Assembly: GCA_938006335.1 (NCBI GenBank)
Contig: CALLMF010000029.1
Coordinates: 1-64,000, forward strand
Direction: 5' to 3'
Source of the DNA: an uncultured Granulosicoccaceae bacterium
Lineage (GTDB): Bacteria; Pseudomonadota; Gammaproteobacteria; Granulosicoccales; Granulosicoccaceae
DNA length: 64,000 nt
Shown: one piece after another, positions 46,478 through 55,998 of the stretch
How the letters are laid out: each line of letters starts with the position of its first letter
Numbering within the stretch: position 1 is the stretch's first letter
The notes under the pieces: model-generated
The model's database searches: none
What the model was told of the DNA's origin: nothing
What the model saw: only the letters and a program-made list of their open reading frames with translations
Position numbers and translations under genes: made by a program

Positions 46478-47026
46478 TCAGACACGCCATTTGATCGAGC
46501 AGCCGATACTCGCTACTTGTTCTGCAGGGCCTTGGCCCGTACTTGCGATGTGACGCATGGCGTTGAGCAGATCAGCGCTTCTCCCGTCGGCCGATCCCAT
46601 GCCTGCGGAGTCGAAGCGGCCCCGATACTGCAATGCACCTTCGGCGTTGAAGCCGAACACATCCGGGGTACACAGCGCGCCAAAGGCGCGTGCAACACCC
46701 TGATCCTGATCAAGCAGATAAGGGAACGGCAGCTCATGCTGCGCTGCGAACGCGCGCATGGCGTCCGGACTGTCCGCAGGATAGGCGACATAGTCGTTGG
46801 ACATGACACCGAGAATGCCTATGCCCTCATCCTTCAAGAGGCGCGCATCGTCGACGAGGCGCGTCATGATCGCCTTGACATAGGGGCAGTGATTACACAT
46901 GAAGATGACCGCCGCGCCTTTGCTCCCGAGCGTGTCGGAAAAGGAAACCATCGCGCCATCGAGGTCAGGCAGTTGAAAGTCGGGCGCCTTCCAACCAAGG
47001 TTTTCACCCGCTACGTCCGCTTTCAT
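46478..47026 (-). CDS. Thioredoxin-fold peroxiredoxin-like protein
   Basis: The 182-residue protein is an AhpC/TSA-type thioredoxin-fold protein with the active-site motif CNHCPYVK, typical of the PRX_like1 group, and the leading APDFQLPDLDG. It has no signal peptide, so it is cytoplasmic. It may act as a reductase or peroxidase. It is the last gene of the minus-strand block and begins 9 bp after the zinc-ribbon gene. Confidence 0.88.
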   Translation of the reverse strand: MKADVAGENLGWKAPDFQLPDLDGAMVSFSDTLGSKGAAVIFMCNHCPYVKAIMTRLVDDARLLKDEGIGILGVMSNDYVAYPADSPDAMRAFAAQHELPFPYLLDQDQGVARAFGALCTPDVFGFNAEGALQYRGRFDSAGMGSADGRSADLLNAMRHIASTGQGPAEQVASIGCSIKWRV

Positions 47027-47035
47027 CTCTTCTCC

Positions 47036-48388
47036 CTACCACTCTCTGCCGATAGGCACGGTGGGCCAATGCGAGCGCGAAGGCTCGGTGCCCCAGTCAA
47101 AGCTGTACCCGCGCGACACGCCAAAATCAAAGTCCAGCGAACGACCGATACCCGCCCCACCCTGTTGCGACTGCACCGCGACAAACAGCAAGGGGATGAT
47201 GATGGCAAGCGCCGCGATCGCAGCCAGCGCAATCTTGATCACGCTCCACGGTCGCTCGCCGCGAACCTTGCCCGTGCGCCCGTTCACGACAAAGCGATAG
47301 CTGTTGTCCCTGAACGTGAAGCCAGCGCTCCACAACGGTAACAACACGTGCTTGAACGTGGTGTCGCTGTGCTGGGTACGCAGCGAATGAATGCGTTGCT
47401 GGTCACCGCCGATCGAGCGCTTCACGTCACCGCGAATCACATTGTCCATGATCGCTTGTGCGTGATTGAAGCCCTCATCGAGGTCAACCTGGTACACCTC
47501 ACTTGAGAAACCACTGAGATAGTCCTCGCGATAGGGAACGAGATTCTCGAGATCCCACGGCGACAACCAGTCAGTGATCTTGCGCGGCAGGGTGCGGGTT
47601 GCACCGACCAGCACATCATCGAAATGGCGCGAGGTCCTGCCCGAAGCCGGTGACCAGCGAATGCGTGGCTCACGCCGCGTGCGCGTCACACGCCGACCGT
47701 TGACGACCGTGCTGTAGCGGCGTGTTACGTAGTACACATCGCCACGTTCCCCGCGGTAGGCCGTGGCGGTATCGCTGTCGTAGGTCCAGTACGGAACGTA
47801 CACCCCATTGAGTTGCGCATCGTCACGCGCAAACTCCTTCAGGGCATTCGGCGCAAACCACAAGGACTTCAGCCACTTTCGGTACGACTCGCGCGCCTCA
47901 TCCGCTGTCACGGCAAATGGCAACAGACCTTTCGGCTTGATCGGGCGGCTTGCCGCCGTTTCGGTAACCACCCCCGTACCGCAGAACGGACACTCACCCG
48001 AATGGATGTGCGCTTCCAGGGCGAAACTCGCAGCGCAGTTCGGGCAGGCAATGACCTGCGACTCAGGCGATCGGGCCTCGGCACGCTGCAGCTCCTGCAG
48101 CGCAGTGTGCAAGTCGTTCTCGACCAGCGGCTCACCGCCTGACTCGATCTGATTGAGGTGCCCGCAGTACTGGCACGACAGGGAATCCGTGCCGATGGCA
48201 TAGTGCAAGGATGCACCGCACTGCCCACACGGAAAGCGGGTTTCGGTCAGTGCACGCGTACTGACCTCAGCGATGCGCCCGCCGTCCTCTTCACTCCAGT
48301 GATAGGCCTCGCCACGCCGAGACGCAGCCTCCAGCTTCTGAAGGTGCGTCTTGAGCCCAGGATCGGACGGTGTGCGCTGATCGCTCAC
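47036..48388 (-). CDS. Zinc-ribbon membrane protein (B. subtilis YdjG-like)
   Basis: The 450-residue protein has two CxxC-CxxC ribbons: CGQCG ... CQYCG near residues 54-80 and CPNC ... CPFCG near 114-140. A central domain with many aromatic and basic residues follows, then one membrane helix near residue 395 (IALAAIAALAIIIPLLFVAV). The C-terminal tail is Gly/Phe/Asp-rich (DFDFGVSRGYSFDWG). Its relatives sit beside SPFH proteins, as with ydjG and ydjI in B. subtilis, where they help answer envelope stress. Function is not known. It lies between the SPFH and thioredoxin-like genes. Confidence 0.82.
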   Translation of the reverse strand: MSDQRTPSDPGLKTHLQKLEAASRRGEAYHWSEEDGGRIAEVSTRALTETRFPCGQCGASLHYAIGTDSLSCQYCGHLNQIESGGEPLVENDLHTALQELQRAEARSPESQVIACPNCAASFALEAHIHSGECPFCGTGVVTETAASRPIKPKGLLPFAVTADEARESYRKWLKSLWFAPNALKEFARDDAQLNGVYVPYWTYDSDTATAYRGERGDVYYVTRRYSTVVNGRRVTRTRREPRIRWSPASGRTSRHFDDVLVGATRTLPRKITDWLSPWDLENLVPYREDYLSGFSSEVYQVDLDEGFNHAQAIMDNVIRGDVKRSIGGDQQRIHSLRTQHSDTTFKHVLLPLWSAGFTFRDNSYRFVVNGRTGKVRGERPWSVIKIALAAIAALAIIIPLLFVAVQSQQGGAGIGRSLDFDFGVSRGYSFDWGTEPSRSHWPTVPIGREW

Positions 48389-48432
48389 ATCAAGCAGGTC
48401 CGTGTCAGCAAGGAGACGGGGCGCGTCAGGCC

Positions 48433-49548
48433 CTAGCTCGATGCCGTGGGAGACGGTAGCGGTGGTGGCGTGGCCTTGCTCTCGCCGAACAGCGCCGCTA
48501 CCCCCGGCACTTCACCGGCAGCGGTCCAGCTGCTCATTTCCGGGCTCCACACGAGCGTGTCGCGTTTGAGCTGACCTTGCTCGATCATGCTGTCCAGCGT
48601 CTCGAGCGAGTGCGGCCCATCAGCGTTGTTGCCGATCGCAACATGAAACCTGGGAGGGTTCTTGAGAGGCGGCGGCAAAGCGCCAGCACCGCCACCTGCG
48701 GCAGAAGTCTGACCCACGCCCTGCGCCATCGTCTGACCCACTGCGAGCCCGACCCCCATGCCGACCACATCGCCAGCACCGCCGCCGAGGGCGAGGCCTT
48801 CGCCGGCCTGGTACTTCAGGTAGGCGTCGAGGTTGCCCGTCATGCCCATGGACGTGCGCTTGTCGAGGGCTTCAGACACCGTGGCCGGCAAGGAGATGTT
48901 TTCCACGAGCAGCTTGGTGAGCTCGAGACCGTACTCACCGAACTCGGGTGCAATGCGCTTGGTGAGGAACTCGCCAAGCTGGTCCTGATTGGCCGCAACA
49001 TCGAGAATCGGGATGTTGGCAGAACCGATGATGGTGGCGAAACGTGAGGTGATGAGATTGCGCAGCTGGTTGGAGATCTCTTCGGTGGTGAACACGCCCT
49101 CGGTGCCGACGATCTCGCGGATGAACTTGAGCGGATCGATGATGCGCGTGCCGTAGGTACCAAAGGCGCGCAGTCGCAGTCCGCCGAACTCCGAGTCGCG
49201 CACCATCAGAGGTTGCTTGGTGCCCCACTTCAGATCCGTGAAACGCCGGGCATTGCAAAAATAGACCTCAGCCTTGAACGGGCTCTGGTAACCATGCTTC
49301 CAGCTCTTCAGAGTGGTGAGCAGCGGCAGGTTGTTGGTCTCGAGCTCCCAAGTGCCGGGCCCGAGCACATCAGCTACCTGACCTTCATTGACAAACACCG
49401 CGTACTGCGACTCACGAACGATCAGCTTGGCGCCGTACTTGATCTCGTTACCGTAGCGCTCGAAGCGGTACACCATCGTGTTCGAAGAGTCATCGGTCCA
49501 CTCGATGACGTCGACAAACTCACCAAACAACCTGTCGAATAATCCCAT
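48433..49548 (-). CDS. SPFH-domain protein with C-terminal GYF_2 domain (YdjI/virion-core-like)
   Basis: The 371-residue protein belongs to the SPFH superfamily, YdjI branch. It starts MGLFDRLFGEFVDVIEW and has VRESQYAVFVNEGQVADVLGPG in the core. A Gly/Ala-rich linker (about 260-300) is followed by a GYF_2-type domain (FHVAIGNNADGPHSLETL, then LVWSPEMSSW) and a Pro-rich end. SPFH proteins form membrane-associated oligomers. It follows telA after 4 bp, so the two are coupled. Confidence 0.87.
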   Translation of the reverse strand: MGLFDRLFGEFVDVIEWTDDSSNTMVYRFERYGNEIKYGAKLIVRESQYAVFVNEGQVADVLGPGTWELETNNLPLLTTLKSWKHGYQSPFKAEVYFCNARRFTDLKWGTKQPLMVRDSEFGGLRLRAFGTYGTRIIDPLKFIREIVGTEGVFTTEEISNQLRNLITSRFATIIGSANIPILDVAANQDQLGEFLTKRIAPEFGEYGLELTKLLVENISLPATVSEALDKRTSMGMTGNLDAYLKYQAGEGLALGGGAGDVVGMGVGLAVGQTMAQGVGQTSAAGGGAGALPPPLKNPPRFHVAIGNNADGPHSLETLDSMIEQGQLKRDTLVWSPEMSSWTAAGEVPGVAALFGESKATPPPLPSPTASS

Positions 49549-49552
49549 GGTG

Positions 49553-50767
49553 TCAGCCTCGTACCGATGCGTTCATGCCAGGCGCTGCACTCGCGGAGCG
49601 AGCGGCTGCAGCCTTGAGTGTGCTCTTGAGCTCCTCTTCCATCTCGGCAAGCTGCTTTTCGGCCTCCGCGCGGCGACGCTTGCCTTCGTCAGCGATCTGC
49701 AGCGACTCTTCTACCGTGGCGATGAGGTTGTCGTTGGCACGACGCACCGCGTTGACATCGAATACACCACGCTCGAGTTCCTCACGCACGGTGCGGTTGG
49801 CGGTCTTGAGGTTCTCGGCGTTCTTCTCGAGGAGCTCGTTGGTGAGGTCCGAGGCACGTTGCACGCTCTTGGCAGCCTGTGCCGAACGGAAGATCGTCAC
49901 CGCTTGCGCGAGCTGCTGTCGCCATAGCGGCACGGTATTCACCAGCGTGGAATTGATCTTGTTGACCAGTCCCTTGTCGTTCTCCTGAATCAGTCGGATG
50001 CTCGGCAGACCCTGCATGGCCACCTGACGCGTCAGCCTGAGATCGTGTACCCGGCGCTCGAGATCATCACGCCCGGAGCGCACGTCGCGCAGCTCCTGCG
50101 CCTTGAGCACATCATCGGATTCCGCAGCAGCGGCTTCGGCTACCGGGATGATGTCCTTGTCGATGATGGCAAGCTTCTGCTCACCCGCCAGGATGTAGAC
50201 CTCGAGGTTATGAAAGTAATCGAGGTTGGCGGAATACAACTTGTCGAGAGACTTGATATCACGCAGCAGTTGCGTCTTGTGGCCTTCGAGGTCGTCGGTG
50301 ACAACATCGACCTGCTTGCGCACACCTTCGTACTGCTGGATGAACTTGGCGACCGGCGTGATGCCTCCAAAGAGCTTGCGCCACAATCTGACAAAGATGT
50401 TCGGCTGACTGTTGGGGTCGTAGTCCTTGACGTCGAATCCACGAAGTACCGTCACCATCTCGTTGAGCGCATTACCGGCAGAGCCGAGATCCTTGTTGCG
50501 CACGCCTTCGAGCATGCTGTCGGAAATCGTGGTGAGTTCCTGCTGCGCCTTGCTACCGAAGAAGATGATGGAATTCGAATCCGACAGATCGATTTCCTGC
50601 ATCAGGCTGTTGATGCGCTCGCGCTCTTCAGCGGAGACTTCGTCGAAGGGCACCATCTCGTTGGCGACCTCGGGCAACAACAGCTCCGACCCCGAAATCA
50701 GGTCAGCGTTGGCGGTGGCCAGATCCACCTCGGTTGGGTTCTGTGTGGTACTGCCAGGCGTAGACAT
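49553..50767 (-). CDS. telA: TelA/KlaA-family toxic-anion resistance protein
   Basis: The 404-residue, almost all-helical protein has TelA family features: LMQEIDLSDSNSIIFFGSKA near the N-terminus, a region GFDVKDYDPN..., FGGITPVAKF and long coiled-coil helices to the end. Family members were first linked to tellurite resistance and are often paired with XpaC. It is downstream of the XpaC gene after 129 bp, where a weak promoter is possible, and 4 bp before the SPFH gene. Confidence 0.93.
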   Translation of the reverse strand: MSTPGSTTQNPTEVDLATANADLISGSELLLPEVANEMVPFDEVSAEERERINSLMQEIDLSDSNSIIFFGSKAQQELTTISDSMLEGVRNKDLGSAGNALNEMVTVLRGFDVKDYDPNSQPNIFVRLWRKLFGGITPVAKFIQQYEGVRKQVDVVTDDLEGHKTQLLRDIKSLDKLYSANLDYFHNLEVYILAGEQKLAIIDKDIIPVAEAAAAESDDVLKAQELRDVRSGRDDLERRVHDLRLTRQVAMQGLPSIRLIQENDKGLVNKINSTLVNTVPLWRQQLAQAVTIFRSAQAAKSVQRASDLTNELLEKNAENLKTANRTVREELERGVFDVNAVRRANDNLIATVEESLQIADEGKRRRAEAEKQLAEMEEELKSTLKAAAARSASAAPGMNASVRG

Positions 50768-50847
50768 CTAACTCGCTCTCCCGCGGGATCAAGCCCGCTA
50801 CGATACGGCAATGGCGTGTTCGGGTGCACAAGAGCCCCGGGTCAATA

Positions 50848-50853
50848 ATTGTA
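50848..50853 (-). promoter_or_regulatory. Possible -10 element before telA
   Basis: On the minus strand TACAAT lies about 81-86 bp before the telA ATG, with TTGCGG 19 bp upstream as a poor -35. The 129-bp gap between the XpaC and TelA genes is the only large gap in the block, so an internal promoter is plausible but weakly supported. Confidence 0.25.
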
Positions 50854-50896
50854 ACGTTGAAACATCGAAGGGCCGCAATCAGCGCGGCGCAGCAAG

Positions 50897-51748
50897 CTAC
50901 ACCACGCCTTCCTGTTCCAATTGCATCTGCAGCACTTCGATTTTCACGTCGAGATCGCCGGCGTTGTTTTCAGCGAGCTTTTGCTGCTGCTCGCCGATGA
51001 CCGTCTCGATCGTGCCAAGGACCCGGCGGAAGTTGTCTTCCAGCACCGGGTCGTCTTCGCCGCGATGAGCGCGGGCGTAGCCCTCGGTCACTTGTTGCGC
51101 GCCATCAAGGTACACCTTCAGGAACTTGCGGGCTCGGCGGGCATCCACGGGATCTTCCTCGATGGTGCGAAGAATCTCGCGCGCCTCGGTAGCAATACGA
51201 CGTAGGCGATCGCGGAATTCGGTGTTGTTGATGCGACGCGCATCCGCCTCGATGCGCTGGATGCGCCCTTCGGCCTCGTCAAGCAGCTCGATGAGCTCTT
51301 CGGTCGTGATGCCGGTGGCGGCGACGCCGTCCAGGCGTGCCGGGGTATCAAAGTCGTAGTACAGGTAGCAACCGCCGAGCACAGCCAGGCCGAACAACAC
51401 CGATGCGATCAGCCCGTTGGCCCCGACCACACCCAGCCACGCCACCAGAAACACACCCACGGACGCCATGATCGCGCCGACAAAGCGATACCGGACGGTA
51501 CTGGCTCGCCTTCGGAGGTTGCGTCGCACCGCTTCGTTGTCGAGCTTGATGCCCTTTCTGATGCAGCTGGCCGCACCCACGATCAGACCGAATCCGATGC
51601 CGCGGGCGAGTGCGGTCACCACACTGCCGTCGAACAGGGCCAGGAAGGTCGCCGGTAGCAGAGGCAACGGCAACAGGTAGAGCAGCCAACCACGCCACAC
51701 GATCGGCTGTTTGGCATCGGGATCGTAGGGACGGACAGTGCTACTCAT
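50897..51748 (-). CDS. XpaC-family membrane protein (5-bromo-4-chloroindolyl phosphate hydrolysis protein)
   Basis: The protein is about 283 residues from the ATG at 51746-51748; a GTG at 51754 is an alternative. It has several helices in the first half (LLYLLPLPLLPATFLAL, then VGVFLVAWLGVVGANGLIASV and SVLFGLAVLGGCYLYY), then a cytoplasmic helical domain with LLDEAEGRIQRIEADARRI. XpaC homologues occur next to TelA; the enzymatic name is historical and unproven. It follows a 66-codon membrane-protein gene after 10 bp. Confidence 0.87.
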   Translation of the reverse strand: MSSTVRPYDPDAKQPIVWRGWLLYLLPLPLLPATFLALFDGSVVTALARGIGFGLIVGAASCIRKGIKLDNEAVRRNLRRRASTVRYRFVGAIMASVGVFLVAWLGVVGANGLIASVLFGLAVLGGCYLYYDFDTPARLDGVAATGITTEELIELLDEAEGRIQRIEADARRINNTEFRDRLRRIATEAREILRTIEEDPVDARRARKFLKVYLDGAQQVTEGYARAHRGEDDPVLEDNFRRVLGTIETVIGEQQQKLAENNAGDLDVKIEVLQMQLEQEGVV

Positions 51749-51758
51749 TGACACGACC

Positions 51759-51959
51759 TCAATTGAACAGCGCCTGACACGACACCAGACCCACCGTAAA
51801 CAGCAGAACGAAAAAGCCGAGCACGCGCTGCAGGGGCTTCGGAATCAGCCGCTCGCGCGCAGGGGCCACGGGGGCGCGCCCGCTGTCGTGCTGGCGAATG
51901 GTCGCCGGGGGCGTGTCAGACTTGTATCTGATCCCGGCACCGTTGGAATCTGTACTCAT
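51759..51959 (-). CDS. Small tail-anchored membrane protein
   Basis: The 66-residue product is hydrophilic for about 45 residues and ends with one hydrophobic helix (VLGFFVLLFTVGLVSCQALF). Its ATG overlaps the stop of the methyltransferase gene (ATGA, 51956-51959) and it ends 10 bp before the XpaC gene. Translational coupling at both sides supports it as a real gene of the block. No family was recognised. Confidence 0.7.
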   Translation of the reverse strand: MSTDSNGAGIRYKSDTPPATIRQHDSGRAPVAPARERLIPKPLQRVLGFFVLLFTVGLVSCQALFN

Positions 51960-52642
51960 GGCTGCACCATACAGGGGAGTCGCGTCAGTCGGTAGACATA
52001 CTCAGTGAGTGTGTCCAGACCGCGATCTTTCAAGTTGCCGAGGCGCTTTGCCCCGCTGTAACGCTCCAGCTCATCCATCTGAAACGCCTCCCCGAGCAGC
52101 TCCCGGGCCAGCGCATCCGGCACCGAGAAAGGCGGTCCTTTCATACGGGCCGCGTCGTATTCGATCGTGAGCAGAAGACCCACCGCGCCGGGCGGCATCA
52201 GGGCCGCCAGGTGGCGGGTGTAGTCGGCGCGCATGTCGTCATTCATGGCGATCAGGGACGCACGGTCGTAAAAGCCCGCCACGCCCAGAAGGTCTGCAGG
52301 CGTGAGCGCAAAAAAGTCAGCTACCAACACGCGCAGGCCCTCAGCGGCCCCCCCGCCACGAAACTCGACGCCGTGTTCGACGTCTATACGAACATGCTCA
52401 ACGTGATTTTCCGCAAAGAAGGCCTCCACCGCAGTCAGCGACAGCTCGACCCCGAACACCCGATACCCCTGCTGCTGCAACCAGAGAAGATCGAGCGATT
52501 TGCCCGCCAGCGGCACGAACACCTCGGCGCCCTGTTCAAGCCCCAGGCCAGGCCAGAACTCGGCCAGCCGCTTGTTGGTCCTGTCCTGATGAAACCCGGT
52601 GCGCTCCTGCTCCCAGCTCTCTAGCCAGTATTCCTGTTTCAT
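51956..52642 (-). CDS. tpm: Thiopurine S-methyltransferase family protein (bacterial Tpm)
   Basis: The 228-residue SAM-dependent methyltransferase starts MKQEYWLESWEQERTGFHQD, as bacterial Tpm does. It has the motif region VFVPLAGKSLDLLWLQQQGY (motif I) and VAGFYDRASLIAMNDDMRADY. Bacterial Tpm also methylates selenium and tellurium oxyanions in Pseudomonas. The frame is open to 52867, but family alignment sets the ATG at 52640-52642. It leads the block with XpaC and TelA genes and is divergent from the ybbA-like gene. Confidence 0.9.
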   Translation of the reverse strand: MKQEYWLESWEQERTGFHQDRTNKRLAEFWPGLGLEQGAEVFVPLAGKSLDLLWLQQQGYRVFGVELSLTAVEAFFAENHVEHVRIDVEHGVEFRGGGAAEGLRVLVADFFALTPADLLGVAGFYDRASLIAMNDDMRADYTRHLAALMPPGAVGLLLTIEYDAARMKGPPFSVPDALARELLGEAFQMDELERYSGAKRLGNLKDRGLDTLTEYVYRLTRLPCMVQP

Positions 52643-52816
52643 GCGTCGTGTTTGCCTCTCGCCGTGCGTATCTTCCTCCGGCTGCCGCATGTTTTCAACG
52701 TGGGCGGGGTGGATCCGCTTGTGCGCTAGGCTCGTCGACCTGAATTGCTCTAGCGTAAACCGGTCCTCTGCGATCTGGCTGATGGCGACCGGCCCTCCAC
52801 TCATTTCATGCTGTCT

Positions 52817-53476
52817 ATGATCCGCCTCAACGATGTACGACTTGCCTACAGCGCGGCTGGCAAGCAAGTCCCGGTCCTCGATGGCGCGAGTCTGGAGGTG
52901 GACGCTGGAGCCAGCGTGGCCATCGTTGGCCCCTCCGGATCAGGCAAGACATCCTTGTTGCTGGTGTTGACCGGCCTTGAGGCTCCCGATTCGGGTCAGG
53001 TAATCCTGAGGGACCAGGAACTGAGCGCGCTGGACGCGGACACCCGCGCCGACCTCAGACGTCAGCACATCGGCATCGTCTTTCAGAGCTTTCACCTGAT
53101 ACCCAGTCTCACCGCACGCGAGAACGTTGCACTGCCTCTGGATATTGCGGGCGAGATCGGCGGTCGAGACAAGGCCGCCAGCATGCTCGATCGCGTTGGC
53201 CTCGGCCACCGGCTCGATCACTACCCAAACGCGCTCTCTGGCGGCGAGCGGCAACGGGTGGCAATCGCTCGCGCACTGGTCCACGAGCCGGCTCTCATCG
53301 TGGCGGACGAGCCCACCGGTAATCTCGATGGCGCCACCGGCGCCGCAGTGGCCGATCTATTGTTCGAACTCAACGCACAAACCAGTGCCACGCTGGTGCT
53401 GGTCACCCATGACCCCGCACTGGCGGCCCGTTGTCAGCGCCAGGTCACGCTGCAGAGCGGGAGGCTGATCTCATGA
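52817..53476 (+). CDS. ybbA: ABC ATPase, LolD/YbbA type
   Basis: The 219-residue ATPase has Walker A GPSGSGKT at 38-45, signature LSGGERQRVAIARAL and Walker B LIVADEPTGNLD, with the MacB/LolD-class sequence FQSFHLIPSLTARENV. It energises a MacB-like or YbbP-like permease. The ATG at 52817 is chosen, with an alternative three codons earlier. It overlaps the permease start (ATGA, 53473-53476). Confidence 0.9.
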   Translation: MIRLNDVRLAYSAAGKQVPVLDGASLEVDAGASVAIVGPSGSGKTSLLLVLTGLEAPDSGQVILRDQELSALDADTRADLRRQHIGIVFQSFHLIPSLTARENVALPLDIAGEIGGRDKAASMLDRVGLGHRLDHYPNALSGGERQRVAIARALVHEPALIVADEPTGNLDGATGAAVADLLFELNAQTSATLVLVTHDPALAARCQRQVTLQSGRLIS

Positions 53477-55998
53477 TTCGTTTTCTGTGGCGCGACCTCA
53501 TGGGGAGCCTCGGCGCGCGTCCCTTGCAACTGCTTGCTGCAAGCCTTTTTCTTGGCGTACTGCTGATTTCGGCCTGCACAGCGCTGCTCGCACTGGTGCG
53601 TGATGGCATAGCGGCCGAGGAACGCAGCCTGTTCGGCGGCGATGTCGAATTCGATGTACGCGAAGCGCTCGAGCCGCAGCAACTCGAATGGATCGAGGCG
53701 CGCGGCACCCTCTCGCGCCTGGTGGAACTGCGCACCATGCTCGGGACCAGCGATGGACGCTTTACCGTCATCGAGCTGCAGAGCGTTGATGACACCTATC
53801 CCTTGTACGGACGCGTGGCGTTCTCACCCGAGCAGACACTCGACAGCGCTACTCGCGACAACGGTGCAGCGATAGACCCTGCCCTGGCCCTTGACCTCGA
53901 CCTCGCAGTGGGCGACGTGGTCAGTATCGGTGGCATGAATGTCACGGTACGGGCGCTTATCGAGGAGCAACCGGATCGGGCGTTCTCGGCCGACGTACGC
54001 GGCCCGCCGGTGTTGGTGTCTCAAGCGACACTGGACGCCACCGGCCTGGTCACACCCACCAGTCTCGTTGAACTCGAATATCGCGTACGCCTGAACGAGG
54101 CAAGTGATTCGACCGAAGCCTTCCGCAACGCATGGCGCGATACCTTCCCGACTGCCACAGCGGAGGTCAACACCGTGGAGGAGCGCAACGACCGTATCAG
54201 CGAGCGCCTCAACGAAGTGGCCTCGGTACTGCTGCTGATCGCCGTCGCCACCTTGTTGGTGGGTGGGCTTGGCGTTGCCAATGGCGTGGCCGCGTGGCTG
54301 GATGCCAAACGCGCAGACCTTGCGACATTGGCCGCGATGGGTGCACGGCGCGAATGGGCGGGCCGCGTAGTTGTGGGGCAAACGCTGCTGGTCGCGCTGT
54401 TTACCAGCACCTTGGCCGCGATCATCGGCGCCGTAGTGGCCTGGTCGGTGTCGCGTAGTCTCGCTGACAGCCTGCCGATGTCGACATCCGTCCCGGACCT
54501 TGTATTCCCGACACTCGCGGCGATCGCCTTTGGCACGCTCGCAGCGCTTGCCTTTGCCGCTCCAGCCCTGGCGCGCAGCCTTGCGACATCACCCGGACAG
54601 TTGCTGCGTGGCGATACCGGAACCGATGCGCGCGCGCCGCTCTCCAGCCGTGCACGCAAGGTCTGCATCGCGCTGGGCATCACCGCTGCGCTGGCATTGG
54701 TTGCACTGGTGCCTGATCGGATCATCGGTGTGGGCTTTGTTCTGGCGATGATTCTGTTGTATCTCGCCTTGATCGGCATCGTGTCACTGATACGTAGCAC
54801 CTCGGGCAAGGCGCTCCGTGCCGGTGCGTTTGATGGACGCTTTGCCGCACGCCATGCGGTAGCAGGTCTCGATCAACCGGGATCGGCCTTGCGTCCCTTG
54901 ATGCTGTCACTCGGTATTGCCTCGACGTTGCTGGTGGCAGCGGCGGTGGTCATCGTGGCGATGTTGTCACTGCTTGGCAGTACCGTCCCAGAGCGGGCTC
55001 CAGCGCTTGCCTTCTACGACATCCAGGACTTCGAGCGCGAAGACTTCCAGAACCTGGTGAGCACCACACCTGCCGTCGCGCAGGTGGATACCGTGCCCCT
55101 GGTGCTCGGCCGATTGACCTCGGTCAATGGGCAGCCACTCGCCGAACGCGGTGAAGCCTCCGAAGCACTCGAAGCCAACGATGAACACAAACTGAGCTAT
55201 CGCGTTTCTGCGATTGACAATGTGCGAGCCGTGAGCGGCCAGTGGTGGCCAGACGACTACGCAGGCGCACCGCTGGTCGCCATGGAAGACCGTGAAGCAG
55301 GACAAATCGGCGTTGCCGTTGGCGACACACTGATCTTCAGCGTGTTCGGTGAAGACATCGAGGTCGAGCTCGCGGCAATCTATGCACAAGGCAACTTCGA
55401 GACGCGTTTCTGGTTCGAGGCGCTGTTCAGCCCGGGCGTGCTGGACCCTTACATCACGCGCCATGTCGGCGTGGCCTATCTGGACAACGATGCACCAGAC
55501 GGTGCAGACATCATCGCCGCCAACGCCATTGCCACCGATTTTCCCACCGTGGTCACCATTCGAACCGCGCGCGGGCTTGCGTCCGCACGGCGCATTCTCG
55601 GGGCGGCAGCGCTCGCCGTCTCGGTAGTCGCTGCTACCAGTCTGGCAGCGAGCCTTCTGGTGCTTGCAAGCGTCGTTGCCGCCAACCGCCGTCGACAATT
55701 GCAGGAGGCCGCCATCCTTCATGCCATCGGCACGCGCCACCGTGCACTGATGACAGCGCTTGGCATCGAGTACCTCGTACTCGGTATCGTGCTGGTCGTG
55801 TTCTCCAGCATCGTGGGAGGTGCACTCGGCGGCATCGTTGCGTACTACTGGCTCGAACTACCGTTGAACAGCTCTGCGTTTGTCGCTGGATTTGCGGTGG
55901 CTCTGGGTATCGCGACAACCTGTCTTGGTGCGGGTGCCTTGTGGGTCGCACGCTCTCTACCAATGCCACCGGCGCGACTGTTGCGTGAAGTGGCGTGA
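53473..55998 (+). CDS. ybbP: FtsX-like ABC permease, YbbP type
   Basis: The 841-residue protein has ten predicted helices and two FtsX-like halves (an ASLFLGVLLISACTALLAL first helix and a long periplasmic region to about 250, then a second half from about 480). The size and halves fit YbbP, a partner of YbbA. YbbAP-type systems act on envelope lipids or lipoproteins or secreted peptides; the substrate is unknown. The start at 53473 is preferred over a frame from 53431 because of ATGA coupling. It overlaps ycaQ by GTGA. Confidence 0.9.
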   Translation: MIRFLWRDLMGSLGARPLQLLAASLFLGVLLISACTALLALVRDGIAAEERSLFGGDVEFDVREALEPQQLEWIEARGTLSRLVELRTMLGTSDGRFTVIELQSVDDTYPLYGRVAFSPEQTLDSATRDNGAAIDPALALDLDLAVGDVVSIGGMNVTVRALIEEQPDRAFSADVRGPPVLVSQATLDATGLVTPTSLVELEYRVRLNEASDSTEAFRNAWRDTFPTATAEVNTVEERNDRISERLNEVASVLLLIAVATLLVGGLGVANGVAAWLDAKRADLATLAAMGARREWAGRVVVGQTLLVALFTSTLAAIIGAVVAWSVSRSLADSLPMSTSVPDLVFPTLAAIAFGTLAALAFAAPALARSLATSPGQLLRGDTGTDARAPLSSRARKVCIALGITAALALVALVPDRIIGVGFVLAMILLYLALIGIVSLIRSTSGKALRAGAFDGRFAARHAVAGLDQPGSALRPLMLSLGIASTLLVAAAVVIVAMLSLLGSTVPERAPALAFYDIQDFEREDFQNLVSTTPAVAQVDTVPLVLGRLTSVNGQPLAERGEASEALEANDEHKLSYRVSAIDNVRAVSGQWWPDDYAGAPLVAMEDREAGQIGVAVGDTLIFSVFGEDIEVELAAIYAQGNFETRFWFEALFSPGVLDPYITRHVGVAYLDNDAPDGADIIAANAIATDFPTVVTIRTARGLASARRILGAAALAVSVVAATSLAASLLVLASVVAANRRRQLQEAAILHAIGTRHRALMTALGIEYLVLGIVLVVFSSIVGGALGGIVAYYWLELPLNSSAFVAGFAVALGIATTCLGAGALWVARSLPMPPARLLREVA

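Noticed and set aside
51956-52867. Longer form of the methyltransferase with 75 extra residues
   Set aside because: The extension overlaps the divergent ybbA-like start region and has no counterpart in bacterial Tpm proteins.
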